Source: Bacteroidota bacterium (GTDB lineage Bacteria; Bacteroidota; Ignavibacteria; UBA10030). Taken from it: DNA of 5,073 nt. The stretch's first letter is position 1; every line of letters starts with the position of its first letter. Positions 1 to 5,073 of the stretch are shown piece after piece. The notes under the pieces are model-generated. The model was not told the origin of the DNA, searched no databases, and saw nothing but the letters and a program-made list of their open reading frames with translations. The stretch is taken from positions 7,163-12,235 of the forward strand of contig DOWV01000353.1 in assembly GCA_003519375.1 (NCBI GenBank). Direction: 5' to 3'. The translations under genes and the position numbers were made by a program.

Positions 1-50
1 GCGTGCCGCCCTTCGACTTCCCGCCTGCCCAACAAGTTCACTGTGGCGGG

Positions 51-82
51 TTCCGCTCTCCGAATCCCGCCTTTGAGCGGAA
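51..82. repeat. Additional 8-bp inverted repeat
   Basis: TTCCGCTC at 51-58 is the perfect reverse complement of GAGCGGAA at 75-82, leaving a 16-base loop that contains another CCCGCC core. It spans most of the first 34-bp unit and could form next to the 85-142 structure without competing with it. Confidence 0.5.
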
Positions 83-120
83 TCTCCCGCTCTTCGGATC
101 CCGCCATCGTGCGGGATCCC
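53..120. repeat. Two diverged 34-bp tandem units
   Basis: Bases 53-86 and 87-120 align without gaps at 27 of 34 positions. The first 19 bases (CCGCTCTCCGAATCCCGCC versus CCGCTCTTCGGATCCCGCC) match at 17. Each unit contains a CCCGCC followed by GCGG(A/G)AT, so each copy is itself partly palindromic. This points to duplication of one unit followed by divergence. Confidence 0.65.
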
Positions 121-142
121 AGAAAGCGGGACAAGAGCGGGA
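85..142. repeat. Perfect hairpin enclosed by a second perfect stem
   Basis: GGATCCCGC at 96-104 and GCGGGATCC at 111-119 are perfect reverse complements around a 6-base loop. Enclosing them, TCCCGCTCTT at 85-94 pairs perfectly with AAGAGCGGGA at 133-142. The two stems are separated by 1 base on the left and 13 on the right, where an extra GCGGGA copy sits. The structure can form in RNA from either strand and could protect the 3' end of the operon transcript or aid termination. Confidence 0.65.
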
Positions 143-144
143 CA
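125..144. repeat. Direct repeat AGCGGGACA twice
   Basis: AGCGGGACA occurs at 125-133 and again at 136-144, an 11-base period of about one helical turn. It forms the right flank of the palindromic region and offers two alternative partners for the CCCGCT cores to the left. Confidence 0.5.
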
Positions 145-220
145 GGCGCTCAGGGTGGCAGCACTTCGGCGGGCAGGTTAGTGCCTTTGCTGCAGACTAG
201 ATTGGTTGATCCTCAAACTG

Positions 221-1405
221 CTAATGCGAAGGAGATTCCGCGCCCAGCCTTATGATCTGGAGAGTGTTTGCCACGGGGCGTTCTCCGGTTTTGTCTGACG
301 GAGAGTTCACGATCCTGCCGCGAACGACCATCGTCGTCGAGCCTCCACCATCGAGATTTGTGGCATGCCAGACACCGATCGAGATGAGGAAGTCAGCCAT
401 CTCCTGATAATTCATCCCTACGCTGGTCGCCTGGCGGCCGTCCACAGTACACAGGAATAACTTTGTGGTATCGCGATCGATGCCGACGAATGTTCTTGGA
501 TGACGGGCACGAAGAAACATGAAGCTGACTCGTTCTTTCATGTTTTCGGTGTATTCGACGAACTTTCCTCCGGATACAATCATCCCCATGCCGCCGACTG
601 CTGCGGAGGCATGTTTCAGCGCAGGCTGGAAACCAAGGCAGACGAAAACCGTGTCGCCCGACTTCAGCGCTTCGCGGGCATCCCACACGGAAGGCGCGCC
701 GCCAATCCAGAGGATCGCTTCCCGCGGCTGTATGTGCATGAGGCTCGCCGGCTCGTCACCGCCCACCAGCATACGCAACGTGTCGCCAACGCTCCAGGAA
801 GGACTCAGAAGTCTGAGAGGAATCGCCTTACCCGGACCGATCCGACTTGTGGCCGAATCGGAGTACGAATTGTGAAGAACGATTGAGTTGTTTCGATGGA
901 CGTCATTGACACCGGTGATCTGGTACACTCTGTCCTTTTTCGTTTTCAGCCAGCCGTCGAATGACACCTGTTCGAACCGCGGCTTGCCCGATTCGTCGAT
1001 GAGCATATGAGTACGAACTGAAAATGTACCGAGAATGAATTGGCCATCGACGATCTGATTGCTGATCGGCCAGCCCGTCGTAAAGCTGAAAAAATCCGCG
1101 TTGATCGCGCCTACAACCCGATGACCATCCCGGTCGTTCCTCGAAGCCTGCAGTGTCGTCGGAACAAGGCCCACAGGCCGGAACGAAGTCACTTTCAGGT
1201 TCTTCGACTTCAGATCGACAACCAGAACATTCACCCTGTTCGGACCGTCTCGAAAAAATGACAGATGCGTCACGCCGGGCTCGACAGCCGTTGTCACAAC
1301 CGAGTCGCGTCCGGTTATCGTGCGAGCGTAGCAAAAACCCTGTGCAAGCAGAAAGGCGACAAGCAGGACAGAAGAACGAAAAGAGAGATTGGGCACAATT
1401 TTCAT
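221..1405 (-). CDS. Exported phosphodiester glycosidase (NAGPA domain) protein
   Basis: This belongs to the phosphodiester glycosidase family (PF09992), named after the human lysosomal enzyme that removes GlcNAc from phosphodiester-linked mannose. Bacterial members are exported and thought to act on sugar phosphodiesters of surface polymers; the substrate here is unknown. Residues 1-27 are a Sec signal peptide (hydrophobic core SVLLVAFLLAQGF, probable cut after CYA). C25 is not in a lipobox, so a soluble periplasmic or secreted protein is more likely than a lipoprotein. Family features follow: the early GVTHLSFFRDGPNRVNVLVVDL (44-65), VVGAINADFF (97-106), RHPRTFVGID (301-310) and LDGGGSTTMVVRG (351-363) with the closing RPVANTLQI (376-384). 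About 200 residues between the second and third motifs form the family's variable middle part. The 394 residues and intact motifs suggest an active enzyme. ATG at 1403-1405 overlaps the preceding stop. It is the last gene of the run, ending in TAG at 221-223. Confidence 0.88.
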   Translation of the reverse strand: MKIVPNLSFRSSVLLVAFLLAQGFCYARTITGRDSVVTTAVEPGVTHLSFFRDGPNRVNVLVVDLKSKNLKVTSFRPVGLVPTTLQASRNDRDGHRVVGAINADFFSFTTGWPISNQIVDGQFILGTFSVRTHMLIDESGKPRFEQVSFDGWLKTKKDRVYQITGVNDVHRNNSIVLHNSYSDSATSRIGPGKAIPLRLLSPSWSVGDTLRMLVGGDEPASLMHIQPREAILWIGGAPSVWDAREALKSGDTVFVCLGFQPALKHASAAVGGMGMIVSGGKFVEYTENMKERVSFMFLRARHPRTFVGIDRDTTKLFLCTVDGRQATSVGMNYQEMADFLISIGVWHATNLDGGGSTTMVVRGRIVNSPSDKTGERPVANTLQIIRLGAESPSH

Positions 1406-1620
1406 AGGATTTCGACGATTTTATGCTTGCCGCGGCTGCCTGAAAGGATTTGAAAGCTGCGCTTCGGCTTTCCGAAGTGAGTGGAAAGGACTTCAATGAG
1501 CTTCTCATTAGCCCGGCCCTCGATGGGTGGGGCAGAGACTTTTACGAGGTAGGTGCCGTCTTGCCGGAGCTGCACCTCATTCTTGCGGGCATTTGGCTTC
1601 ACCTGTACCGTGATTTTCAT
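1402..1620 (-). CDS. DUF167 / YggU family protein
   Basis: This is a 72-residue member of the DUF167 (YggU) family, small cytoplasmic alpha/beta proteins of unknown function found in bacteria, archaea and eukaryotes. The sequence shows the full family pattern: VQVKPNARKNEV (5-16), the hallmark SAPPIEGRANEKLIEVL (29-45) and the C-terminal strand FQILSGSRGKHKIVEI (56-71). It is shorter than E. coli YggU (close to 100 residues) but covers the whole domain. ATG at 1618-1620 follows the rlpA stop by 4 bases; a GGGA inside the end of rlpA can serve as ribosome binding site. Its TGA overlaps the ATG of the next gene (ATGA at 1402-1405), typical of coupled translation. In other genomes the family often sits beside yggT or proC, neither of which is present here. 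The family assignment is firm; a function cannot be stated. Confidence 0.92.
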   Translation of the reverse strand: MKITVQVKPNARKNEVQLRQDGTYLVKVSAPPIEGRANEKLIEVLSTHFGKPKRSFQILSGSRGKHKIVEIL

Positions 1621-1624
1621 GCAC

Positions 1625-2122
1625 TTATTTCCCGTCCCCCCATTCGAGAACTTCGAGTTTCACGCGGGCTGTGCCGTTGCGAATGAGATCGAGTTCCCTG
1701 GCAGCAGCGAGGGAGAGATCGATAATCCGGCCATCCTTGAAGGGGCCCCGGTCGTTCACACGGACAACAACACTCTTCTTGTTCTCGAGGCTCGTGACTC
1801 GAACGTTTGTCCCGAAGGGAAACGTCCTGTGGGCGGCCGTGAGGTCGTTCATGTTGAACACTTCACCGTTCGACGTCACTTTTCCGTGGTAATCGTCTGC
1901 GTAATAGGAAGCAACGCCTTCAAGGGTCAGGAGCACCCTGCCAGAGGGATTCCGGGTTGATTTCGGGGGGTCTGTCGGACGAGGCTCGGTCGTATCGCCC
2001 CCCCGAGGTGAAGGGGGAACATTCCGGGCGGTAAACCTTGGGGAAGACGCGCACCCGGCGCACACGACTGCTGCAACGAGTATCAGGATGAAATGAAAAA
2101 ACGACTTCCTACAAATACTCAT
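1625..2122 (-). CDS. rlpA: RlpA-like lipoprotein with double-psi beta-barrel domain
   Basis: RlpA proteins are outer-membrane lipoproteins that bind or cleave peptidoglycan; in Pseudomonas RlpA is a lytic transglycosylase for glycan strands lacking stem peptides. Residues 1-23 form a lipoprotein signal (basic start, hydrophobic stretch, CAG before C24). Residues 25-66 are a Pro/Ser/Arg/Thr-rich linker, and 67-158 are the RlpA domain. Visible family motifs are GVASYYADDYHGKVTSNGE (69-87), LTAAHRTFPFGT (94-105) and VRVNDRGPF (120-128), including E87, H98 and D124. N90 stands in GEVFNM where many relatives have Asp. At 165 residues it lacks the C-terminal SPOR domain of the Pseudomonas and E. 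coli proteins, so it must find the septum or wall another way, if at all. The start ATG lies inside the end of manC (14-base overlap), implying coupled translation. The linker DNA carries several G runs. The stop is 4 bases before the next gene. Confidence 0.92.
   Translation of the reverse strand: MSICRKSFFHFILILVAAVVCAGCASSPRFTARNVPPSPRGGDTTEPRPTDPPKSTRNPSGRVLLTLEGVASYYADDYHGKVTSNGEVFNMNDLTAAHRTFPFGTNVRVTSLENKKSVVVRVNDRGPFKDGRIIDLSLAAARELDLIRNGTARVKLEVLEWGDGK
1965..2017. repeat. Cluster of G/C homopolymer runs in the rlpA linker
   Basis: On the plus strand a G6 run (1965-1970), a C7 run (1998-2004) and a G5 run (2013-2017) lie within 53 bases, all in the part coding for the proline-rich linker between the lipid anchor and the RlpA domain. 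The C7 and G5 runs flank GAGGTGAA and could pair as a short stem. Slippage in the C7 run would shift the frame before the catalytic domain. The runs may equally be a side effect of Pro/Gly codons in GC-rich DNA. Confidence 0.45.
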
Positions 2123-3197
2123 TCATCTGCTTTCGTCGGATGAAATCGACAACTTCTTTCACATCCTGCGAGCGGCCTTTTTTGCAGACAATGACCGCAT
2201 CATCGGTGGATACGATAATGAGGTCTTCGACGCCGATCGTCGCCACCAATCTGCCCCCGGCATCGAGATAGTTGTTCTTTGAATCGAGGACGATGCTCTT
2301 GCCTTTTATCGAGTTGCCCTCGGCATCCACCGCGGTCAACCGGACAACCTCATCCCACGAGCCGACATCGCTCCACCCGAAATCACCCTTCACGACATAG
2401 ACGTTTCCCGCCTTCTCCATCACCCCATAGTCGACGGAGATGCTTCGTATGATTCTGTAGGCATGCTCAAGTGTCTGTTCATACTTGGGCGATCCGATGC
2501 ATTTGCGAATGTCCTGGAGTTGTTCGTGGAGATCGGGAAGATGAAGTTCAATTTCACGCAGGATGACGCTGGCCTTCCAGATAAAGATCCCGCTGTTCCA
2601 GAAGAAGTCGCCGCTCTTCAGGAACCGCTCCGCCGTCTCAAGGTTCGGCTTCTCTGCAAAGGTCTTGACGCGGTAAACACCCTGCGGGCGGAATTCATTC
2701 CGGTCAATTTCTTCCTCTGTGCTTTGAATGTACCCGTAGCCGGTCTCGGGGTGGGTCGGCTTGATACCGATCGTGACGAGAGCTTCTTTCTGCTCCGCAA
2801 CCTTCACTGCGAGCCGTAGGATTCGGAGAAACTCGTCGGTGTTCAGCACGATGTGATCGGCCGGGGAAACGACCATGACTCCGTTGGGATCCATCCGTTG
2901 GATCCAGAGCGCCGCCAATCCGACACATGCCGCCGTATTCCGGCCGAGCGGTTCTGCCAGGATGTTCTCCTTCTTCATGGAAGGGACGAGTTTGTGAAGG
3001 GCTTCAGCCTGAAGCCTGTTCGTCACGACGAACGCATTGTCCGGCTCGACGAGCGGCTCAAGTCTGGAGAGCGTGTTCTCGATCATCGTCCCCTGTCCGA
3101 GGATTTCAAGAAACTGTTTTGGTGAACGTTCACGGCTGCGCGGCCAAAAGCGAGTGCCAACACCGCCCGCCATGATGACAGCAAAGGTCTGAGACAT
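2109..3197 (-). CDS. manC: Mannose-1-phosphate guanylyltransferase
   Basis: This enzyme joins GTP and mannose-1-phosphate to make GDP-mannose, the donor for mannose, fucose and related sugars in surface polysaccharides and glycoproteins. The nucleotidyltransferase fold is clear: GGVGTRFWPRSRERSPKQF (11-29) is the nucleotide-binding signature, followed by AEPLGRNTA (81-89), SPADH (111-115), TGYGYI (152-157), TFAEKP (179-184), FWNSGIF (199-205), DYGVME (256-261) and GWSDVGSW (274-281). The 362 residues cover the transferase domain plus a short C-terminal beta part (about 295-345). There is no phosphomannose isomerase domain, so this is the single-function form, and mannose-6-phosphate must come from another gene. 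The start ATG at 3195-3197 begins directly before the conserved FAVIMAGG strand, but no strong ribosome binding site precedes it; an AGGA lies 14 bases upstream. The 3' end overlaps rlpA by 14 bases. Identification is secure; the exact in vivo sugar is inferred. Confidence 0.95.
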   Translation of the reverse strand: MSQTFAVIMAGGVGTRFWPRSRERSPKQFLEILGQGTMIENTLSRLEPLVEPDNAFVVTNRLQAEALHKLVPSMKKENILAEPLGRNTAACVGLAALWIQRMDPNGVMVVSPADHIVLNTDEFLRILRLAVKVAEQKEALVTIGIKPTHPETGYGYIQSTEEEIDRNEFRPQGVYRVKTFAEKPNLETAERFLKSGDFFWNSGIFIWKASVILREIELHLPDLHEQLQDIRKCIGSPKYEQTLEHAYRIIRSISVDYGVMEKAGNVYVVKGDFGWSDVGSWDEVVRLTAVDAEGNSIKGKSIVLDSKNNYLDAGGRLVATIGVEDLIIVSTDDAVIVCKKGRSQDVKEVVDFIRRKQMNEYL

Positions 3198-3213
3198 AGG
3201 TTTGGGTATCGTC

Positions 3214-3888
3214 CTATTCGAATTGTGAGCGGAAATCCCTCAGCAACGTCAACGGCTCTTCGAGCAAACCGGCGCGGCCGTCCGGCGGCGTATTTGCCCA
3301 TTGAGTGAGACTTGAGGAGATGTTTGAAAGGACATTGATGACACGAATATCGTCGAACAGCTGATTGTCGGATATGTATTTCAGGAAATCTGCCAAGAGG
3401 CTCGCAAACTCCGCACCATCACCGCCTATGGCCTGGACTTCAGCACCCTCAGCCAAGCCGAGCAGGCTGACATGAAACGTTTCCCGGTCGTCCGTTCCGC
3501 CCTGCACCGCCTCGCTAAACCTCTCAAGCGCGGATGCAAAAGCTGCCTCCCCCCTGCCCTCTCCTCCCTCGCCTGCGGCGGGTGAAGGCTGGGCCAACTG
3601 TTCGCCGAGAGCACGTCGGAACGAGGCGAGCAGGAGTGTTTCGTCCTCCATGCTGATTCCCGCCATGCCCGGTAATTTCGAAGATCGGTCGACGACCCAA
3701 AGAAGCCCGGCGGCAAACTCGGAGAAACCGCTCACCTTGAAGAGGGTCTTCAGTCCCTCCTGCACATCAGCCGCAGAGAGGAGCCGGTCCTTGATCGCGA
3801 CGAACGTTTCCCGCTGCTCGTCTGTCGACAACTCTGCGACAGGAAAGCTCTCGAGGATCGTGGCGAGCACTTCTTGTTGTTGGGCCAT
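3214..3888 (-). CDS. Unrecognised helical protein between alr and manC
   Basis: I do not recognise this 224-residue protein. It has no signal peptide, lipobox or clear membrane segment, so it is probably cytoplasmic. The composition is rich in Leu, Ala, Glu, Ser and Phe, and several stretches look like amphipathic helices (about 1-65, 80-99, 116-130, 160-195). Charged or glycine-rich turns separate them. Residues 100-114 (QPSPAAGEGGEGRGE) are a low-complexity island unlike the rest; it looks like a repeat insertion that kept the frame, placed between two helical parts. The reading frame is real on context: ATG 3 bases after the alr stop with a good ribosome binding site, and TAG 16 bases before manC. 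No catalytic motif stands out. A role as a structural or regulatory helper of the neighbouring envelope genes is possible but not shown. Confidence 0.8.
   Translation of the reverse strand: MAQQQEVLATILESFPVAELSTDEQRETFVAIKDRLLSAADVQEGLKTLFKVSGFSEFAAGLLWVVDRSSKLPGMAGISMEDETLLLASFRRALGEQLAQPSPAAGEGGEGRGEAAFASALERFSEAVQGGTDDRETFHVSLLGLAEGAEVQAIGGDGAEFASLLADFLKYISDNQLFDDIRVINVLSNISSSLTQWANTPPDGRAGLLEEPLTLLRDFRSQFE
3547..3591 (-). repeat. Candidate in-frame GC-rich repeat inside the 224-residue gene
   Basis: The minus strand here is strikingly purine-rich on one side: CCTTCACC, a small perfect stem CGCC-GCA-GGCG, then GAGGGAGGAGAGGGCAGG and a run of six G. It encodes QPSPAAGEGGEGRGE, with a composition foreign to the surrounding helical protein. 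Its form resembles the GC-rich interspersed sequences (CCTCACCC...GGGAGAGGG type) that recur in many bacterial genomes and sometimes lie inside genes. The ends form only an imperfect inverted repeat. Only one full copy is visible here, so calling it a repeat is inference. Confidence 0.4.
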
Positions 3889-3891
3889 GGG

Positions 3892-3899
3892 TCACCCCC
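3892..3899 (-). promoter_or_regulatory. Ribosome binding site of the 224-residue protein, overlapping the alr stop
   Basis: On the minus strand the end of alr reads GGGGGTGA followed by CCC and ATG. The GGGGG lies 6 bases before the ATG, good Shine-Dalgarno spacing, and matches the GGAGGTGA consensus at all but one base. The TGA inside the site is the alr stop, so translation of the two genes is probably coupled. This site also supports the chosen ATG. Most other genes in the window have weaker sites. Confidence 0.55.
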
Positions 3900-5010
3900 A
3901 AATTCGTGGCACACGCGATGAAATATTGGTGCAAACCTCGTATGGGATTGTGCCGATAGCCGACGCAAGATCCCATGCAGTAATTGATTCTTTTCCCTGG
4001 CGGCCGATGAAGACGGCCTCGTCACCCGGCCTGACATCATGAGTGCCGACATCGACCATCAGCTGATCCATACAGATCGTTCCGACGACGGGGAATTTCT
4101 TCCCCGCGATGATGGCAAAGGACCTCCCTGTCAGGAGCCTGAAATAGCCGTCCGCATAGCCCAAGGGAAGCGTTGCAATCTTCGTGCGACGGGGGGCAAT
4201 GAACCGCCTTCCGTAGCTGACGCTTTCTCCCTGTTCTATCCACTTAACGAGGGAGATCCGCGATTTCAGGGACAGGACAGGTTTAAGTTTAACGCTTTCT
4301 GTTGTCTCATGCGACGGAAAGTATCCGTACATCATGATCCCGGGCCTTACCATCGAAAAATATGCTTCGGGAAGGTCAAGGATGGCAGCGCTCCCTGCAC
4401 AGTGGACATGCTCGGCTTCAACACCGGATCGATGCAGAATCTCCAATCCTCTGTGAAACTCGGCCAACTGCCGTCTCGTGAAGCTCTTATCGTTCCAATC
4501 CGCAGTCGCGAAGTGGGTGTACACGCCTTTGATCTCGATCCGCCGCATGGATCCCAGACTACTCACGAGATGCGCCAGCTCGCCCACCCGGACGCCAATC
4601 CGGTTCATCCCTGTGTCGAGCTTGAGGTGCACGGAGATCGTCCGTTTTGCGCGCTGAGCGTGCTTGTTCAGCAACCCCGCATCGTCTTCCGAGCAAATTG
4701 TGGGTTCCAGATCGTATCGGATCGGGAGGACTGCCTGCTCCGCGGAAGGAAGAGTGAAAACGTGCACAGGAGTTTTAATGCCACTCTCACGCAGGGCGAC
4801 ACCTTCCTCGGCATTTGCCACGCCGAGATAGTCGATGCGCTGCCGTTCAAGGTACCGGGAGACTTCGAGAATTCCGTGCCCATAGGCATTTGCCTTGACG
4901 ACGCCCATGAGCCTGACACCCCTGCCTACTTTTCTGCGAATTGCGTGGAGATTACCGGCCAGCGCCTTAAGATCGATTTCCGCCACCGTGGGACGAGTTG
5001 GCTTAGACAC
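3892..5010 (-). CDS. alr: Alanine racemase (PLP-dependent)
   Basis: This enzyme interconverts L- and D-alanine in the cytoplasm and supplies D-alanine for peptidoglycan. The 372 residues match the usual length of the family. The N-terminal part is the PLP-binding TIM barrel: the motif VVKANAYGHG (37-46) carries the PLP lysine, K39. MNRIG (135-139) holds the conserved arginine R137, and VRPGIMMYG (221-229) follows. The C-terminal beta domain contains SYGRRF (265-270), whose Y266 matches the catalytic tyrosine, then LPLGYADGY (281-289), CMDQ (313-316) and the closing RVPRIWG. All expected catalytic positions are present, so it should be active. The start is GTG at 5008-5010. The frame is closed by a TGA about 50 bases upstream with no ATG between, and a weak AAAGAAG lies just before. 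The stop TGA is 3 bases from the next start. It is the first complete gene of the run. Identification is secure. Confidence 0.97.
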   Translation of the reverse strand: MSKPTRPTVAEIDLKALAGNLHAIRRKVGRGVRLMGVVKANAYGHGILEVSRYLERQRIDYLGVANAEEGVALRESGIKTPVHVFTLPSAEQAVLPIRYDLEPTICSEDDAGLLNKHAQRAKRTISVHLKLDTGMNRIGVRVGELAHLVSSLGSMRRIEIKGVYTHFATADWNDKSFTRRQLAEFHRGLEILHRSGVEAEHVHCAGSAAILDLPEAYFSMVRPGIMMYGYFPSHETTESVKLKPVLSLKSRISLVKWIEQGESVSYGRRFIAPRRTKIATLPLGYADGYFRLLTGRSFAIIAGKKFPVVGTICMDQLMVDVGTHDVRPGDEAVFIGRQGKESITAWDLASAIGTIPYEVCTNISSRVPRIWG

Positions 5011-5073
5011 AGCGCTTCTTTTGACCAGTGGGAAGTTGGTTGGTGTGTCCGGTCATTGAAAATCGGGAAAGTC
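5003..5073 (-). CDS. Possible 3' end of an upstream gene overlapping alr
   Basis: Reading the minus strand in from the window edge, one frame stays open for about 23 codons and ends with TAA at 5003-5005. Its last residues would be GQKKRCV, and the stop would lie 8 bases inside alr (sequence GTGTCTAA at the alr start). Such an overlap would fit the tight packing of the genes downstream. Against it, 23 open codons can easily occur by chance, and no domain can be recognised in so short a tail. An internal ATG at 5054-5056 also lies in this frame. Treat it as a possibility only. Confidence 0.2.
   Translation of the reverse strand, partial: LSRFSMTGHTNQLPTGQKKRCV

Larger units (their letters stand above)
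18..177. repeat. Nested palindromic repeat region downstream of the operon
   Basis: The 220 bases after the last gene hold no convincing coding region but nine CCCGC or GCGGG cores (near 20, 46, 66, 86, 100, 111, 126, 137 and 169). C-type cores mostly fill the left half and G-type the right, so the region can fold back on itself. Outer pairings are CCCGCC 20-25 with GGCGGG 168-173, or CCTGCCC 24-30 with GGGCAGG 171-177. GGCGGG 45-50 can pair with 20-25 or with CCCGCC 66-71. There is no T run after a stem on either strand, so a standard intrinsic terminator is not evident. It resembles REP/BIME-type intergenic elements; its family is unknown. Confidence 0.65.

Noticed and set aside
85..142. 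Canonical intrinsic terminator
   Set aside because: The stems are strong and GC-rich, but no T run follows on either strand, so it is listed as a repeat structure only.
18..177. CRISPR array
   Set aside because: The repeats are short, inverted as well as direct, diverged and not separated by unique spacers of even length; no cas gene is nearby.
3..255. Two short plus-strand open frames (65 and 70 codons) in the repeat region
   Set aside because: They run through the palindromic repeats, have no ribosome binding site, show no domain and contain Arg/Gly/Pro-rich sequence expected from GC-rich repeats. One also runs into the end of the glycosidase gene.
500..886. 128-codon plus-strand open frame
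   Set aside because: It lies fully inside the phosphodiester glycosidase gene on the opposite strand, whose protein has clear family motifs across this stretch.
1322..1405. Lipoprotein signal in the glycosidase (C25)
   Set aside because: The residues before C25 are QGF rather than a [LVI][ASTVI][GAS] pattern, so a normal Sec signal cut near A27 fits better.
903..1508. 201-codon minus-strand open frame overlapping the glycosidase start
   Set aside because: It is an out-of-frame shadow of the glycosidase and DUF167 genes; the translation is Ser/Arg/Cys-rich with no recognisable motif.
1553..1960. 135-codon plus-strand open frame
   Set aside because: It is antisense to the DUF167 gene and rlpA, both firmly identified, and its translation shows no domain.
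3650..4042. 130-codon plus-strand open frame across the alr/unknown gene junction
   Set aside because: It is antisense to two genes supported by motif content or by tight spacing and a ribosome binding site; its own translation is Ser/Arg-rich without domains.
5011..5073. Promoter of alr
   Set aside because: No convincing -35/-10 pair or Bacteroidota-type -33/-7 pattern was found in the 63 bases available.

Overview
The window reads as a compact, single-strand bacterial chromosome segment. Six consecutive genes lie on the minus strand from about 5010 down to 221, with gaps of 16 bases or less or short overlaps. In transcription order they are alr (alanine racemase), an unrecognised 224-residue protein, manC (mannose-1-phosphate guanylyltransferase), an RlpA-like lipoprotein, a small DUF167/YggU protein and an exported phosphodiester glycosidase (NAGPA-type) protein. 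The packing suggests one operon. No promoter could be recognised, and the first 63 bases of its transcribed side run off the window edge.

The common theme is the cell envelope. Alr supplies D-alanine for peptidoglycan. ManC supplies GDP-mannose for surface glycans. RlpA-type proteins act on peptidoglycan. The NAGPA-type enzyme is exported and probably cleaves a sugar phosphodiester or phosphate-linked sugar. The unknown protein and the YggU protein have no envelope signals of their own.

The organism is probably a moderately GC-rich member of the Bacteroidota/Chlorobi/Ignavibacteria side of the FCB group. This is inference from the general look of the ManC and RlpA sequences and from weak Shine-Dalgarno sites before several genes. 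The window has no rRNA or other marker to settle it. A lipoprotein and a Sec-exported enzyme fit a diderm.

The last 220 bases of the transcript side (window 1-220) hold no convincing gene. They hold a dense repeat structure: nine CCCGC/GCGGG cores arranged as two diverged 34-bp tandem units, a perfect 9-bp hairpin and a further nested 10-bp stem. It looks like an interspersed palindromic element or a transcript-end structure. A second repeat-like signal is a GC-rich in-frame segment inside the unknown gene, which shares an 8-mer, in the same reading frame, with the proline-rich linker of rlpA.

No clearly new multi-gene system (defence, mobile element, CRISPR, biosynthetic cluster) is visible. 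The parts most worth attention are the repeat element, the possible protein-coding repeat insertions and the unknown protein between alr and manC.
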